A stretch of 64,000 nucleotides of DNA from Sphingomonas albertensis. GTDB taxonomy: Bacteria > Pseudomonadota > Alphaproteobacteria > Sphingomonadales > Sphingomonadaceae. Location: positions 62,001-126,000 of the forward strand of contig NZ_JACONT010000002.1 of assembly GCF_014358075.1 (NCBI RefSeq). The letters are read 5' to 3'. The notes beneath the pieces are model-generated. The model made no database searches. It was given only the letters and a program-made list of their open reading frames with translations, and was not told where the DNA came from. Of this stretch, positions 27,124 through 36,401 are shown one piece after another (the first letter of the stretch is position 1; each line of letters starts with the position of its first letter). A program made the position numbers and the translations under genes.

Positions 27124-28553
27124 GCGCGGACTCCGAGAAGGGCGGGGCGTTTGGCGGCGATGTCGACGATCAGCTCGCCGAACAACCCATTCGCCCAGGC
27201 GAACCAGGCACGGGTAAATTTCGCGCCGTCGTCCTGGTTGAAGGATTCATGCATGAACCCGGTACCGCCATGCGTCGTCTTCAACGCGGCGAGCGACCGC
27301 GCGACGGTCGCATCATCGCCGGTCTCAAGTGCGTTCAGCGCGTGCATCACGATCGACATCGGCCAGATTTCGCGCAGGCCGGTATGCGGACTGCCGATCC
27401 CTTCCGCTGCCTTGCCGGTGAAGAAATACGCGTTGTCCTTGCTCCACACGCGTGCCGCGGTGCGGTGCCAGAGCGGATCGCCGGCCTTCACCGCGCCGAG
27501 ATAGGCGAGCCCCGACAGGCTCGGCACATTGGCGTCATCCATGAAGATCGCGTTGCCGTAACCATCGACCTCATACGCCCAGACCTGCTGACCGTCCGCG
27601 CCTTTGGTCAGCCCATGCAGCCGCAACGCCGCCTCGACCTCGTCGGCCAGCGCACTCGCATCCGCCGCCAGCGCCGCATCGGGCCGAGCACGCGTCGCGA
27701 GTTCCGCCAACTGGCGGAGGGCGCGGACCGCGAAGATGTTCGACGGGATCAGGAACGGGAGCACGCACGCATCGTCCGAAGGCCGGAACCCGCAATGGAT
27801 CAGCCCAACGGCGCGCGACGGTGGCCCATAGCCGTCGAGCGGCATGCTCTCGCCGACGATCGGCGACGACCGGCGGAAGCGATACGGCCCCGGCCCGTCC
27901 TTGCGCTGCTGCTCGCGGAACGTCCGGATCGACGCGCGCGCGCCATCCGCCCACAGCGCGTCGAACGGCACGGTGTCGCCGGTCGCCTGCCAATAGGCAT
28001 GCGCGATCCACATCGGGTAGCAGAGCGAATCTATCTCCCATTTCCGCTCGCCGACGCCGGGCTTCATCACCGTGTCGTCGGTCAGCGACCAGCTCAGATT
28101 GGTCTTCGCCGAGGGATCATGCATGAACGCGTTGGCATACGGATCGATCAGGATGCACCGCGCCTGCCGCGCGATCAGCCCGCGGAACAGCGTCCGCAAC
28201 GCCGGGTCGCGCTTCGCCAGCGGGAGGTACGGATGGACCTGCGCCGAGCTATCGCGCAGCCACATGCAGTCGATGTCGCCGGTGATCACGAACGCATCGG
28301 GCTTGCCGTCGACCGCGCCCATGAACACCGTCGTGTCGAGCGTATTCGGGTAGCAATTGCCGAACATCCAAGCGAGTTCGGGATCGGTGATCTTCGCTGA
28401 CACGCGCGCGATCTCCGCCTCGACCGCGCGACTGGTGTAGCGGCGATCGCCAAGCTTCGGGCGCTTGCTGACGAACGACGGTGCGGCTGCGCGCAGCGGT
28501 CCGGCGAGGCCGAGCGCCGCAGCGCCCGCTAAAAGCATCCGGCGGTCGATCAT
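27120..28553 (-). CDS. GH125 exo-alpha-1,6-mannosidase
   Basis: A 477-residue metal-independent exo-alpha-1,6-mannosidase of the former DUF1237 family. The N-terminus MIDRRMLLAGAAALGLAG resembles a Tat signal. The family's pattern is clear: CYPNTLDTTV (about residue 67), DSSAQVHPYL (about 100), LSWSLTDDTVMKPGVGERKWEIDSLCYP around 160, and GGTGFMHESF near 430. It would take the alpha-1,6-arm mannose of the N-glycan core after GH92 trimming. It overlaps GH3 and GH92 by ATGA. Confidence 0.94.
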   Translation of the reverse strand: MIDRRMLLAGAAALGLAGPLRAAAPSFVSKRPKLGDRRYTSRAVEAEIARVSAKITDPELAWMFGNCYPNTLDTTVFMGAVDGKPDAFVITGDIDCMWLRDSSAQVHPYLPLAKRDPALRTLFRGLIARQARCILIDPYANAFMHDPSAKTNLSWSLTDDTVMKPGVGERKWEIDSLCYPMWIAHAYWQATGDTVPFDALWADGARASIRTFREQQRKDGPGPYRFRRSSPIVGESMPLDGYGPPSRAVGLIHCGFRPSDDACVLPFLIPSNIFAVRALRQLAELATRARPDAALAADASALADEVEAALRLHGLTKGADGQQVWAYEVDGYGNAIFMDDANVPSLSGLAYLGAVKAGDPLWHRTAARVWSKDNAYFFTGKAAEGIGSPHTGLREIWPMSIVMHALNALETGDDATVARSLAALKTTHGGTGFMHESFNQDDGAKFTRAWFAWANGLFGELIVDIAAKRPALLGVRA

Positions 28554-31108
28554 TTCGGCAAATCCTTGCTTCCCGTCACGGTGAAGACGGTATCGACACC
28601 CGGCCCGTCGCCCGGCTGGCCGCCACCGATATGCAGCCGGTATTCGCCCGGCACGACGCGGCGATTGCCCGCCGCATCGACGCTGCTCATGCCCCGTGGA
28701 TCGATCGTAAATGCCACTCGCGCCGTCTGGCCTGGCTTCACTGTCTGGCGCCTGAACCCGACGAGCTGGCGCTGGAGGACGGGATCGTTGAACCGCGGCT
28801 TCACCGCCGGCTCGGGCGGCACGAGATACGCCTGCACCACCTCGTCGCCCGCAACCTTGCCGGTGTTGCGCACCGGCACCTCGACGGTGAAGCTCTCGCC
28901 CGCCGCGATGGTGCTGCGCGTGAGTTTCGGCGCGGCATAAGCGAACTGCGTATAGCTCAGCCCGTGCCCGAAGCCCCAGAGCGGCGTGCCCGTGAAGTAG
29001 CGATAGGTCCGCTCGCGCATGTTGTAATCGATGAACGCAGGCAGATCGCGCGTCTTCGCGTAGAACGTCACAGGCAGCCGCCCGCCCGGATTGCTCCTGC
29101 CAGCCAGCGTATCGGCGATCGCCTGCCCGCCAGCCTGCCCCGGATACCAGCCGACCAGGATCGCGTCGGCATGCGCCTTAGCCCAGGTCATTGCGACCGC
29201 GCTGCCGGTCATCAGCACGACCACCAGCGGCTTGCCGGTCGCCTTGGCCGCTTCGAGCAACCGCACCTGCGCAGCGGGCAGCCCGATATCCGTCCGATCG
29301 CCGCCCGAGAACCCGGCCACCTCGATCTGCAACGCCTCGCCCTCGACCGCGGGCGACAGCCCGACGAACGCGACGATCGCGTCGGCATCCTTCGCCGCCG
29401 CAACCGCTTCCGCAACCTGGGCATCGGCAGGCGCGGTCCAGGTCAGCCGCAGCCCTTGGTCCTCACCGCTATGCGCAAGCTCGACGCGGATCGCATGAGC
29501 GCCCGCGGTCAGCGTTACCGGTGCCTCGACAGCCTTACCGCTGCCGTCATCGTCGGCGATCAGCTTGTCGTCGATCCACAACCGCGAAGGGTCGTGCCCC
29601 TTGCAGTCGAAACAGCGCGGCACGTCGAGCCGGAACACATAATCGCCCGCCGCGCGTGCGGTGATCGTCCCGGTCCAGCGCACCGAGAACGCGGTCGGAT
29701 CAATCCCCGGCGCGGGCGCAGTGCGATCCCAGTCGAAGTCGATCGTCCGGTCGGCGCGCACCACGGGAGTCCCCGCGAAATCGCTCCCCCGGAAATATTC
29801 GCCGCGCAGCGACAGCGCAGTGTCGGGCACCGGGACCGGCACGCCCTCGGCAATGCTCGACCCTTGCGCATATCGCATGCCGCCAAACGCCGTCCGCAGC
29901 GCCGCCAACGGCGTCACCGGCGCCGCCGCGGTACCGTGATAATTCGCCTCCAGCACATCGACGCTGTCGGCATTCGGCCCGATCACCGCGATCTTCGCCG
30001 ACGGTTTCAGCGGCAGCACGCCGTTGTTCTGGACCAGCACCATCGCTTTCCGCGCCGCATCCAGCGCCAGCGCGCGGTGCGCAGGCGTATCGAACTCGGT
30101 CGGCTTGATCTTGTCCCACGGGCTCGTCGCGCCGAACGCCCCGCCGAGCATCCGCCGCACCGCGAACGTCCGCGTCAAACTGGTGTCGAGCGTCGCCTCG
30201 GGCACCAGCCCGCGCCGCACCGCGTGGCCGAGCGCCGCGTAGGTCTTGCCGCAATTGAAATCCATCCCCGCGGAAATCGCCGCCGCCGATCCGCTCGCAT
30301 TATCGGGCCGGTAATAATGGTAGTTCGCGATGTTCCCGACCGCGTCGCAGTCGGACACGATCAGCCCCTTGAAGCCCCATTGCTTCCGCACCGTCTCGGT
30401 CAGCAACGGCTCCGACGCGCAAACCGGCACGCCGTGGATCGAATTATACGCGCACATTGTCGACAGCGCCTTGCCCTCCGTCAGCGCCATTCGGAACGCA
30501 GGGAGGAAGGTCGCCTCGCGATCATGCGGCGAGATATCGACATCGAACCCGTCGCGCCCCGCTTCGGGACCGCTATGCGCAGCCAAATGCTTCGGCGTCG
30601 CGATGACCTTCGGGTGTGCCAAATCCGGCCCCTGCAACCCGCCGATGAACGCGACGCCAAGCCGCCCCGTCAGATACGGGTCCTCGCCGTACGTTTCCTG
30701 CCCGCGCCCCCAGCGTGGATCGCGAAAGATGTTGATGTTGGGCGACCAGATCGTCAGCCCCTGATAGCGCGTCCGGTCGCCCGCCGGCAGCGCGTTCGAC
30801 TTCGCCCGCGCCTCGGTCGACACGACATCGCCGACCCGCCTGAGCAGCGCCTCGTCCCACGTCGCGGCCAAGCCGATCGCCTGCGGAAACACCGTCGCCA
30901 CGCCGTTGCGCGCGAGCCCGTGCAGCCCCTCGTTCCAATAGTCATAAGCGGGCAGCTGCAACCGCGGGATCGCCGGCGCGACGCTCTGCAACTGCGCCGC
31001 CTTCTCGTCGAGCGTCATGCTGCGGACGGCCGGATCGACCGTCTGCGCGAGCGCGGACGTGGCGAGCAGGGCAGCGAGCGGGGAAGCGAAGAGCGCATTG
31101 CGGATCAT
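28550..31108 (-). CDS. GH3 glycoside hydrolase with inserted PA14 domain (candidate beta-xylosidase)
   Basis: An 852-residue enzyme with a Sec signal (MIRNALFASPLAALLATSALAQ). The N-terminal barrel carries the GH3 nucleophile D253 in VSDCDAVG and the substrate-binding KHLAAHSG motif (about 173-180). A PA14-like module (about residues 430-560, SLRGEYFRGSDFAG to RLWIDDKLIADDDG) is inserted in the second GH3 domain, and a fibronectin-like end follows. GH3 enzymes of this build act on beta-linked xylose or glucose. In this gene context removal of the core beta-1,2-xylose of plant N-glycans is the best guess. It overlaps both neighbours by ATGA. Confidence 0.92.
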   Translation of the reverse strand: MIRNALFASPLAALLATSALAQTVDPAVRSMTLDEKAAQLQSVAPAIPRLQLPAYDYWNEGLHGLARNGVATVFPQAIGLAATWDEALLRRVGDVVSTEARAKSNALPAGDRTRYQGLTIWSPNINIFRDPRWGRGQETYGEDPYLTGRLGVAFIGGLQGPDLAHPKVIATPKHLAAHSGPEAGRDGFDVDISPHDREATFLPAFRMALTEGKALSTMCAYNSIHGVPVCASEPLLTETVRKQWGFKGLIVSDCDAVGNIANYHYYRPDNASGSAAAISAGMDFNCGKTYAALGHAVRRGLVPEATLDTSLTRTFAVRRMLGGAFGATSPWDKIKPTEFDTPAHRALALDAARKAMVLVQNNGVLPLKPSAKIAVIGPNADSVDVLEANYHGTAAAPVTPLAALRTAFGGMRYAQGSSIAEGVPVPVPDTALSLRGEYFRGSDFAGTPVVRADRTIDFDWDRTAPAPGIDPTAFSVRWTGTITARAAGDYVFRLDVPRCFDCKGHDPSRLWIDDKLIADDDGSGKAVEAPVTLTAGAHAIRVELAHSGEDQGLRLTWTAPADAQVAEAVAAAKDADAIVAFVGLSPAVEGEALQIEVAGFSGGDRTDIGLPAAQVRLLEAAKATGKPLVVVLMTGSAVAMTWAKAHADAILVGWYPGQAGGQAIADTLAGRSNPGGRLPVTFYAKTRDLPAFIDYNMRERTYRYFTGTPLWGFGHGLSYTQFAYAAPKLTRSTIAAGESFTVEVPVRNTGKVAGDEVVQAYLVPPEPAVKPRFNDPVLQRQLVGFRRQTVKPGQTARVAFTIDPRGMSSVDAAGNRRVVPGEYRLHIGGGQPGDGPGVDTVFTVTGSKDLPK

Positions 31109-33798
31109 GATGTGGCCTTGGTCGGGACGGTCGCGCCGAACAGGCTGCGGACCGAGAGGGCATGTTGAAGCGTCGCGAGCGATGCATCGGAGCAGACCGA
31201 GATCGTCACGGTGTCGCCGGCGGCGAGGTCGAAGGCATTGTCGGACAGCGTCGCGTCGCAATCGCCGAAGTCGATCCAGACGCCCCGCGCGAGCGACCTG
31301 GCCGAAACGGTCAGCGTATAGCCGCCGGGGCTCGCGACGATGGTCGCGTTCAGCGCGGGATCGGCCAGCGCGACGTCTTTCGCCTTGGCAAAATAGACGA
31401 ACTGCCGCGCGACGACCGTGCCATCCACGGTCACGTCCGCCACCGCGAAAGTCCGCGACGGATCCGCCTTGCCGAGCAGGTCGGCATCGGCGAAATTACC
31501 CAGCGGCATCGCGGCGAGCGGCGCCGCATCGACCGCCCCGCCGCGTTCCGACAGCAGCGTTCCATCGCGGTCGAGCACGCGCAGCCGCCAGCGCGCCGGG
31601 AACGCCTCGCGCTTGTCGGAGATCAGCGTGACGACGGTATTGCCCTTGATATGCTGCGCGCCGATCGTGACCGGCGCGTAGAAACGCCGGGCGCGGTAAT
31701 GGCTCGCCTTCCAGCGATTGTGGAAGTCGATGCTGCCCCAGGCCTGCCCGGCCCATATCGAATTGACCAGTCCGGGCCAGCTGTCGTTGAGCGTCCAGTA
31801 CAGCGTGCCCATGTTCTGCGGACGCGATGCGCGCTGGTGGATCACCGCCATCTCCAGGCCTTCCGCCTGGAGCAGTTGCGACAGATAGATATAGTCGACG
31901 AACGATGTCGGCTCGCCGTAATCGGCGCGGATATAGCCGAGGATACGGCCATTGCCCTTGCCGCTGTCATACGCGCTACCGACGATCTGGACCGGCATGT
32001 CCTCCGGGCGACGCGCTCCCAGCATTTCGCGTGTGGTGCGCAGCCCCGGCATCGACTGCAGCCCGAATTCGGACATGAAGCGGTTTTCGGTGGTCAGGTA
32101 CTCCTCGAGCGGAGCGCGTGCCCAGACATCCCAGTAATGCACGTCGCCATCGGTCTTCACCTCGGAGATGCCGTCATAATCGGTGGTCGGCGAACCGCCC
32201 CAATAAGGCGTGCTCGGCGACAGCGTGTTGACGACCGCGCGCAGATCCTTGTCGAACAATCGGCGGAGATGCGCGCCGAACGCCTCCTGCCCGTCCGGCC
32301 CGAGCGCGCGCGCGAACGCCTTGCGGTCGCTCCAGTTATCCCACCCGGTCTGGACCTCGTTATTGCCGTTCCAGATCACCAGCGAGGGGTGATCGCGAAG
32401 CCGCCGGACCTGGTCGATCGCCTCCAGCCGCGTGCTCTCGCGCAGCGCGGCGTCGTTGGCGGGCAGCGCGTTGCCGAACATGAAATCCTGCCACAGCATC
32501 AGCCCCAGCCGGTCGGCCTTGGCGAACACCGCATCGTCGGGATAATAGCCGCCGCCCCAGATCCGCAGCATGTTCATGTTCGCCGCGACCGCCGCCTCCA
32601 GCACCGCATCGGTGCGCGCCGCGGGGACGCGCGACGCGATGCTGTCGGCGGGCTCGAAATTGGCGCCCTTGGCGAAGATCGGCACGCCGTTGATCACGAA
32701 CGCCATGCCGCGCCCCCAGCGATCGGTATCGCGGCGCAGTTCGACGGTGCGCAGGCCGATATCGTGCGTCGCGGTGCCGAGCATGCGCCCCGCCTCGGTG
32801 ACCGTCGCGGTGACCGCGTACAGATCGGGCTTGCCGTACCCGACCGGCCACCAGCGTCGCGGGCGTTCGATCCGGACCGGCAGCACGACCGGGTTCACCC
32901 CAGCGAACAGAGTCACGCGCCGGTCGAGCCGTTGCGTCGTGCCATCGGGGCCGGCGATATCCACGCGGACGTCGACGGTGCGTGGCGTCGCGGCGTCGAT
33001 CTCCACCGCCGCATCGAGCACCGCGACGCTGTCGTCGAGATGCACCTGCGCGACATGGAAATCGCTCAGGCGGAGACCGTCATACGCCTCGATCCGGACC
33101 GGCTTGCCGACGCCGATCGTGACGATCCGCGGCGCGAAGTCCCAACCATAATGATAGGCCGCCTTGCGCACGTAATTCGCGGTCTGGCGGCCCTTGGGCT
33201 CGTCGCCGAACGCCGTGTCATAGGCGCCCGGCAACGGCACCTTCTCGGCCAGCGCGCGTGGCAGGAGCTTGCGGATCGGCGATTCGAAATCGATCTCGAT
33301 GACGTTGCGACCAGGCTTCAGCAGCGGCTTGGCCGCGACCCGCCAGTTGCGGAACATGTTGTCGGCGCGGAGCACGGCCGTCCCGTTGACGCGGACGATC
33401 GCGAACGTGTCGAGCCCGTCGAAGGCGAGATCGACATTCGCGCGCGCCAGCGTCGCCGGATCCAGCGTGAAGACGGTCCGATACTGCCAGTCGGACAGCC
33501 CGACCCATTGCGCGGCACGCTCGCCCTCGCCGACCCACGGATCGGCGAGCAAATGTACGGCAAGCAGGTCGGTCTGCACCGATCCCGGCACGCGTGCGGG
33601 CAACCAGCGCGTCGCCGCCTTGTGCGCGGCCGCGTTGGCATCGCCCGGTGCGAGGCGAACCTCCCATCCGGTGTCCAGCACGCGCGTGATCGGCCCCGTC
33701 GCTGGCCGCGCCGCAGGCCCCGCCGCGGGTTCCGCCAGCGCCGGGGCCGCCATCGCCAGGCCGATCACGACCAGCAGGATTCGACCGACGCGGATCAC
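31105..33798 (-). CDS. GH2 beta-mannosidase (copy A)
   Basis: An 897-residue exported beta-mannosidase. A Sec signal (MIRVGRILLVVIGLAMAAPA) precedes a sugar-binding domain, an immunoglobulin-like domain and the GH2 barrel. Acid/base is E481 (IWNGNNE) and the nucleophile E577 (FMSEFGLQSMPG), with the beta-mannosidase-type WGGGYYPDD motif before them. The start is GTG in a GTGA overlap with the stop of copy B. It would split Man-beta-1,4-GlcNAc at the base of N-glycans. Paralogous to the next gene upstream. Confidence 0.93.
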   Translation of the reverse strand: MIRVGRILLVVIGLAMAAPALAEPAAGPAARPATGPITRVLDTGWEVRLAPGDANAAAHKAATRWLPARVPGSVQTDLLAVHLLADPWVGEGERAAQWVGLSDWQYRTVFTLDPATLARANVDLAFDGLDTFAIVRVNGTAVLRADNMFRNWRVAAKPLLKPGRNVIEIDFESPIRKLLPRALAEKVPLPGAYDTAFGDEPKGRQTANYVRKAAYHYGWDFAPRIVTIGVGKPVRIEAYDGLRLSDFHVAQVHLDDSVAVLDAAVEIDAATPRTVDVRVDIAGPDGTTQRLDRRVTLFAGVNPVVLPVRIERPRRWWPVGYGKPDLYAVTATVTEAGRMLGTATHDIGLRTVELRRDTDRWGRGMAFVINGVPIFAKGANFEPADSIASRVPAARTDAVLEAAVAANMNMLRIWGGGYYPDDAVFAKADRLGLMLWQDFMFGNALPANDAALRESTRLEAIDQVRRLRDHPSLVIWNGNNEVQTGWDNWSDRKAFARALGPDGQEAFGAHLRRLFDKDLRAVVNTLSPSTPYWGGSPTTDYDGISEVKTDGDVHYWDVWARAPLEEYLTTENRFMSEFGLQSMPGLRTTREMLGARRPEDMPVQIVGSAYDSGKGNGRILGYIRADYGEPTSFVDYIYLSQLLQAEGLEMAVIHQRASRPQNMGTLYWTLNDSWPGLVNSIWAGQAWGSIDFHNRWKASHYRARRFYAPVTIGAQHIKGNTVVTLISDKREAFPARWRLRVLDRDGTLLSERGGAVDAAPLAAMPLGNFADADLLGKADPSRTFAVADVTVDGTVVARQFVYFAKAKDVALADPALNATIVASPGGYTLTVSARSLARGVWIDFGDCDATLSDNAFDLAAGDTVTISVCSDASLATLQHALSVRSLFGATVPTKATS

Positions 33799-36401
33799 TT
33801 GGGAACGACTTGCCCGGCCAGTGTCCGGATCGTCAGCGCACGTTTCAGCGCCGCCGTCGACGTTTTGGACGCTACAGTCACCGTAACGCTCTCCCCCGGC
33901 AGCAGATCGAACGCATTGTCCGATGGCGTCGCCTCGACCTTGCCGAAGTCGAGCCACACCGCGCGCGCTAGCTTGGTCGCGGTCAGTGTCAGACGATTGG
34001 TCTCCCAGGTCGCGGTCAATCCTGGATCGGGCAGCGTCATCGTCTTGGGGGCCGCCGACAGCAGCGTGCGCGACGTCACGCGGCCATCGACGAGCAACTC
34101 CGCCACCGCGATCGTGCGCGCTGGGTCGCCGCCCGCGAACAGCGTCGCATCGGGCAGCGTCGCGACCGCCGTTGCGGACAACGGCGACAACGTCGCCGGC
34201 GTCTCGGTCGTCGCGAGAACCTTCCCATCGACATCGAGCGCCCGCATCCGCCACACCGCCTCGGTTGGCGTCGTCGCGTCGGAGATCAGGCTGACCTTGG
34301 TCGACCCGTCCTTGCGCTCGGCGGCGATCGCCAGCGGCGCGTAGAAATGCCGTGCGCGGAATTGCAGCGCCTTCCAGCGACCGTAATAATCGATGCTGGC
34401 CCATGACGCGCCCGGCCAGACGTCGTTGATCTGCCAGAACAGCGACCCCATCGTGACCGGCCGGCACGCGCGGTGGTGCAGCGCGGCGAGTTCGATCCCC
34501 TCCGCCTGCATCACCTGGCTGAGATACACGAACTCGGCGAAGTCGCGCGGCTCGCGGTATTTCTCGCGGATGTAGAACAGCAGCCGATCGTTGCCCTCGC
34601 CCTTGAGGAACTTCTGATGCGCCTTCATCACCGGCGAGGTCGGCGAGAAGTCCGCGTCGGTCGCAAACGTCCGGATCGTCTTCATCTCGGGCATCGATTG
34701 CAGGCCGTATTCGGACATGAAGCGCGGACAGCTGTCGAGATACGCCTCGACCGGTTTCTTGCCGCCCCACACGTCCCAGTAATGCCGGTCGCCATCGCTA
34801 TCGATGTCGGGCTTGTCCTCGTAATTGCTGCTCGGCGAGCCCGGCCAGTACACCGCATCCGGATCGCGGCGTTCGGCGGCGTCGCGCAGCACGCGATCGA
34901 AGATCACCGCCATGCCGACGCCGATCCGCTCCTGCTCGTCCGCGCCGACCGCCTTCTTGTACGCGATCCGGTCGGACCAGTTCGCCCAGCCGCTGAGCAC
35001 TTCATTGTTGCCCGCCCACATCACGATCGAGGGATGCGCCTGGAGCCGGTCGACCTGTTCCTCCGCCTCGATCCGCACCGTCTCGCGAAAATCGCGGTCG
35101 GGGGGCGTGATCGAGCCGCCGAACATGAAGTCCTGCCACACCATCAGCCCCATCTGGTCGGCGATGTCGTAGAACACGTCGTCGAGATAATAGCCGCCGC
35201 CCCAGACGCGGATCATGTTCATGTTGGCATCGCGCGCGCCGGCCATGACGGTGCGGATCTGGCTCTCGGGCACACGCGCGGGGAACATGTCGAACGGGAT
35301 CAGGTTCGCGCCCTTGGCGAACACGGGGATGCCGTTGACGACGAACGCGAACCCGCGGCCCTGCGCATCCTTCTCGCGGCGAAGTTCGACGGTGCGCAGG
35401 CCGGTGCGGCGCTGCGCGGTGTCGATCGTCGCGGTACCGTCGGTCAGCGTCGCCTTGACGGTGTAGAGCGGTTGCGCACCGTATCCGGCCGGGAACCACC
35501 GTTGCGGATTGGCGATGCTCACCGGCACCGCGACATGGCTCGCGCCCGCCGCGACCGTGACGGTGCGCGCCGCCTGCGTCACCTGACCGTCGGGCCCGGT
35601 CACCGCGACCTGCACCGTCACGGGACGCTCCTCGCCCGCGACCACATCGAGTTCCGCGGACAACCGCGCTTCGGACTTGGTCAGCGCTTCCTGCGTCACG
35701 CGAAACGCCTCGATCCGCGCGTCGTCCCACGCCTCGATCCGGGCCGGGCGCCAGATGCCCTGCGTGACGATCCGCGGACCCCAGTCCCAGCCATATTGGT
35801 ATTTCGGCTTGCGGATGTAGGGCGAGGTCTGCTTGCCCATCGGCTCGTCGCCATAGATCGAATCATATTCGCCGGGCAGCGGATGCGCGGTCTTCAGCAC
35901 CATCGGCTGCAACGTGCGGATCGGCGAGCGGAAGGTGACCAGCAGGTCGTTCGCCCCCGGCTTCAGCACCGCCTTGACCGGTACGCGCCAGCGCCGATGC
36001 GCATTGTCTGCGGCGAGCAGCTTGGTTCCGTTCAACCGCACCTCGGCAAACGTATCGAGCCCGTCGAACACGAGATCGACATGGTCGCGCGCCAGCTGTT
36101 CGGCGGTCATCCGCAACGTCGTGCGATACTGCCAGTCGGTCAGCCCGACCCACTGGATCTTCGCCTCGTTCAGGCCCTTGTACGGATCGGGGACGATCTT
36201 CGCCGCCATCAGGTCGGTCTGCGCACTGCCCGGCACGGTCGCGCGGAGCCAGCGTGCCGCCTTGGGATGCGCCTTGGCCGCAGCCGTGTCGGCCGGATCG
36301 ATCCGCATCGACCAGCCGCTGTCGAGCACGACGCTGGTACGTGGTGCGGCCGAGACGGGGGTAGCGGCGCTCGCGAGCAGGAGAAGTACAGTCCAACGCA
36401 T
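33795..36401 (-). CDS. GH2 beta-mannosidase (copy B)
   Basis: An 868-residue beta-mannosidase with Sec signal MRWTVLLLLASAATPVSA. Acid/base E467 (MWAGNNE) and nucleophile E564 (FMSEYGLQSMPE) are present, as is WGGGYYLDD. It is clearly related to copy A along the whole length (for example VGLTDWQYRT against VGLSDWQYRT, and FDGLDTF in both), so the pair arose by an old duplication. The start ATG shares one base with the hexosaminidase stop (TGATG). Different chain-length or linkage preference between the two is likely but unproven. Confidence 0.93.
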   Translation of the reverse strand: MRWTVLLLLASAATPVSAAPRTSVVLDSGWSMRIDPADTAAAKAHPKAARWLRATVPGSAQTDLMAAKIVPDPYKGLNEAKIQWVGLTDWQYRTTLRMTAEQLARDHVDLVFDGLDTFAEVRLNGTKLLAADNAHRRWRVPVKAVLKPGANDLLVTFRSPIRTLQPMVLKTAHPLPGEYDSIYGDEPMGKQTSPYIRKPKYQYGWDWGPRIVTQGIWRPARIEAWDDARIEAFRVTQEALTKSEARLSAELDVVAGEERPVTVQVAVTGPDGQVTQAARTVTVAAGASHVAVPVSIANPQRWFPAGYGAQPLYTVKATLTDGTATIDTAQRRTGLRTVELRREKDAQGRGFAFVVNGIPVFAKGANLIPFDMFPARVPESQIRTVMAGARDANMNMIRVWGGGYYLDDVFYDIADQMGLMVWQDFMFGGSITPPDRDFRETVRIEAEEQVDRLQAHPSIVMWAGNNEVLSGWANWSDRIAYKKAVGADEQERIGVGMAVIFDRVLRDAAERRDPDAVYWPGSPSSNYEDKPDIDSDGDRHYWDVWGGKKPVEAYLDSCPRFMSEYGLQSMPEMKTIRTFATDADFSPTSPVMKAHQKFLKGEGNDRLLFYIREKYREPRDFAEFVYLSQVMQAEGIELAALHHRACRPVTMGSLFWQINDVWPGASWASIDYYGRWKALQFRARHFYAPLAIAAERKDGSTKVSLISDATTPTEAVWRMRALDVDGKVLATTETPATLSPLSATAVATLPDATLFAGGDPARTIAVAELLVDGRVTSRTLLSAAPKTMTLPDPGLTATWETNRLTLTATKLARAVWLDFGKVEATPSDNAFDLLPGESVTVTVASKTSTAALKRALTIRTLAGQVVPK

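Noticed and set aside
28481..31168. Open frame of about 895 codons opposite the GH3 gene
   Set aside because: No recognisable motif and low-complexity His/Arg-rich protein; shadow of GH3.
31162..34344. Open frame of about 1060 codons on the plus strand opposite the two GH2 beta-mannosidases
   Set aside because: Arg/Asp/Ala-rich composition without domains; it mirrors GC-rich codon use of the real minus-strand genes.
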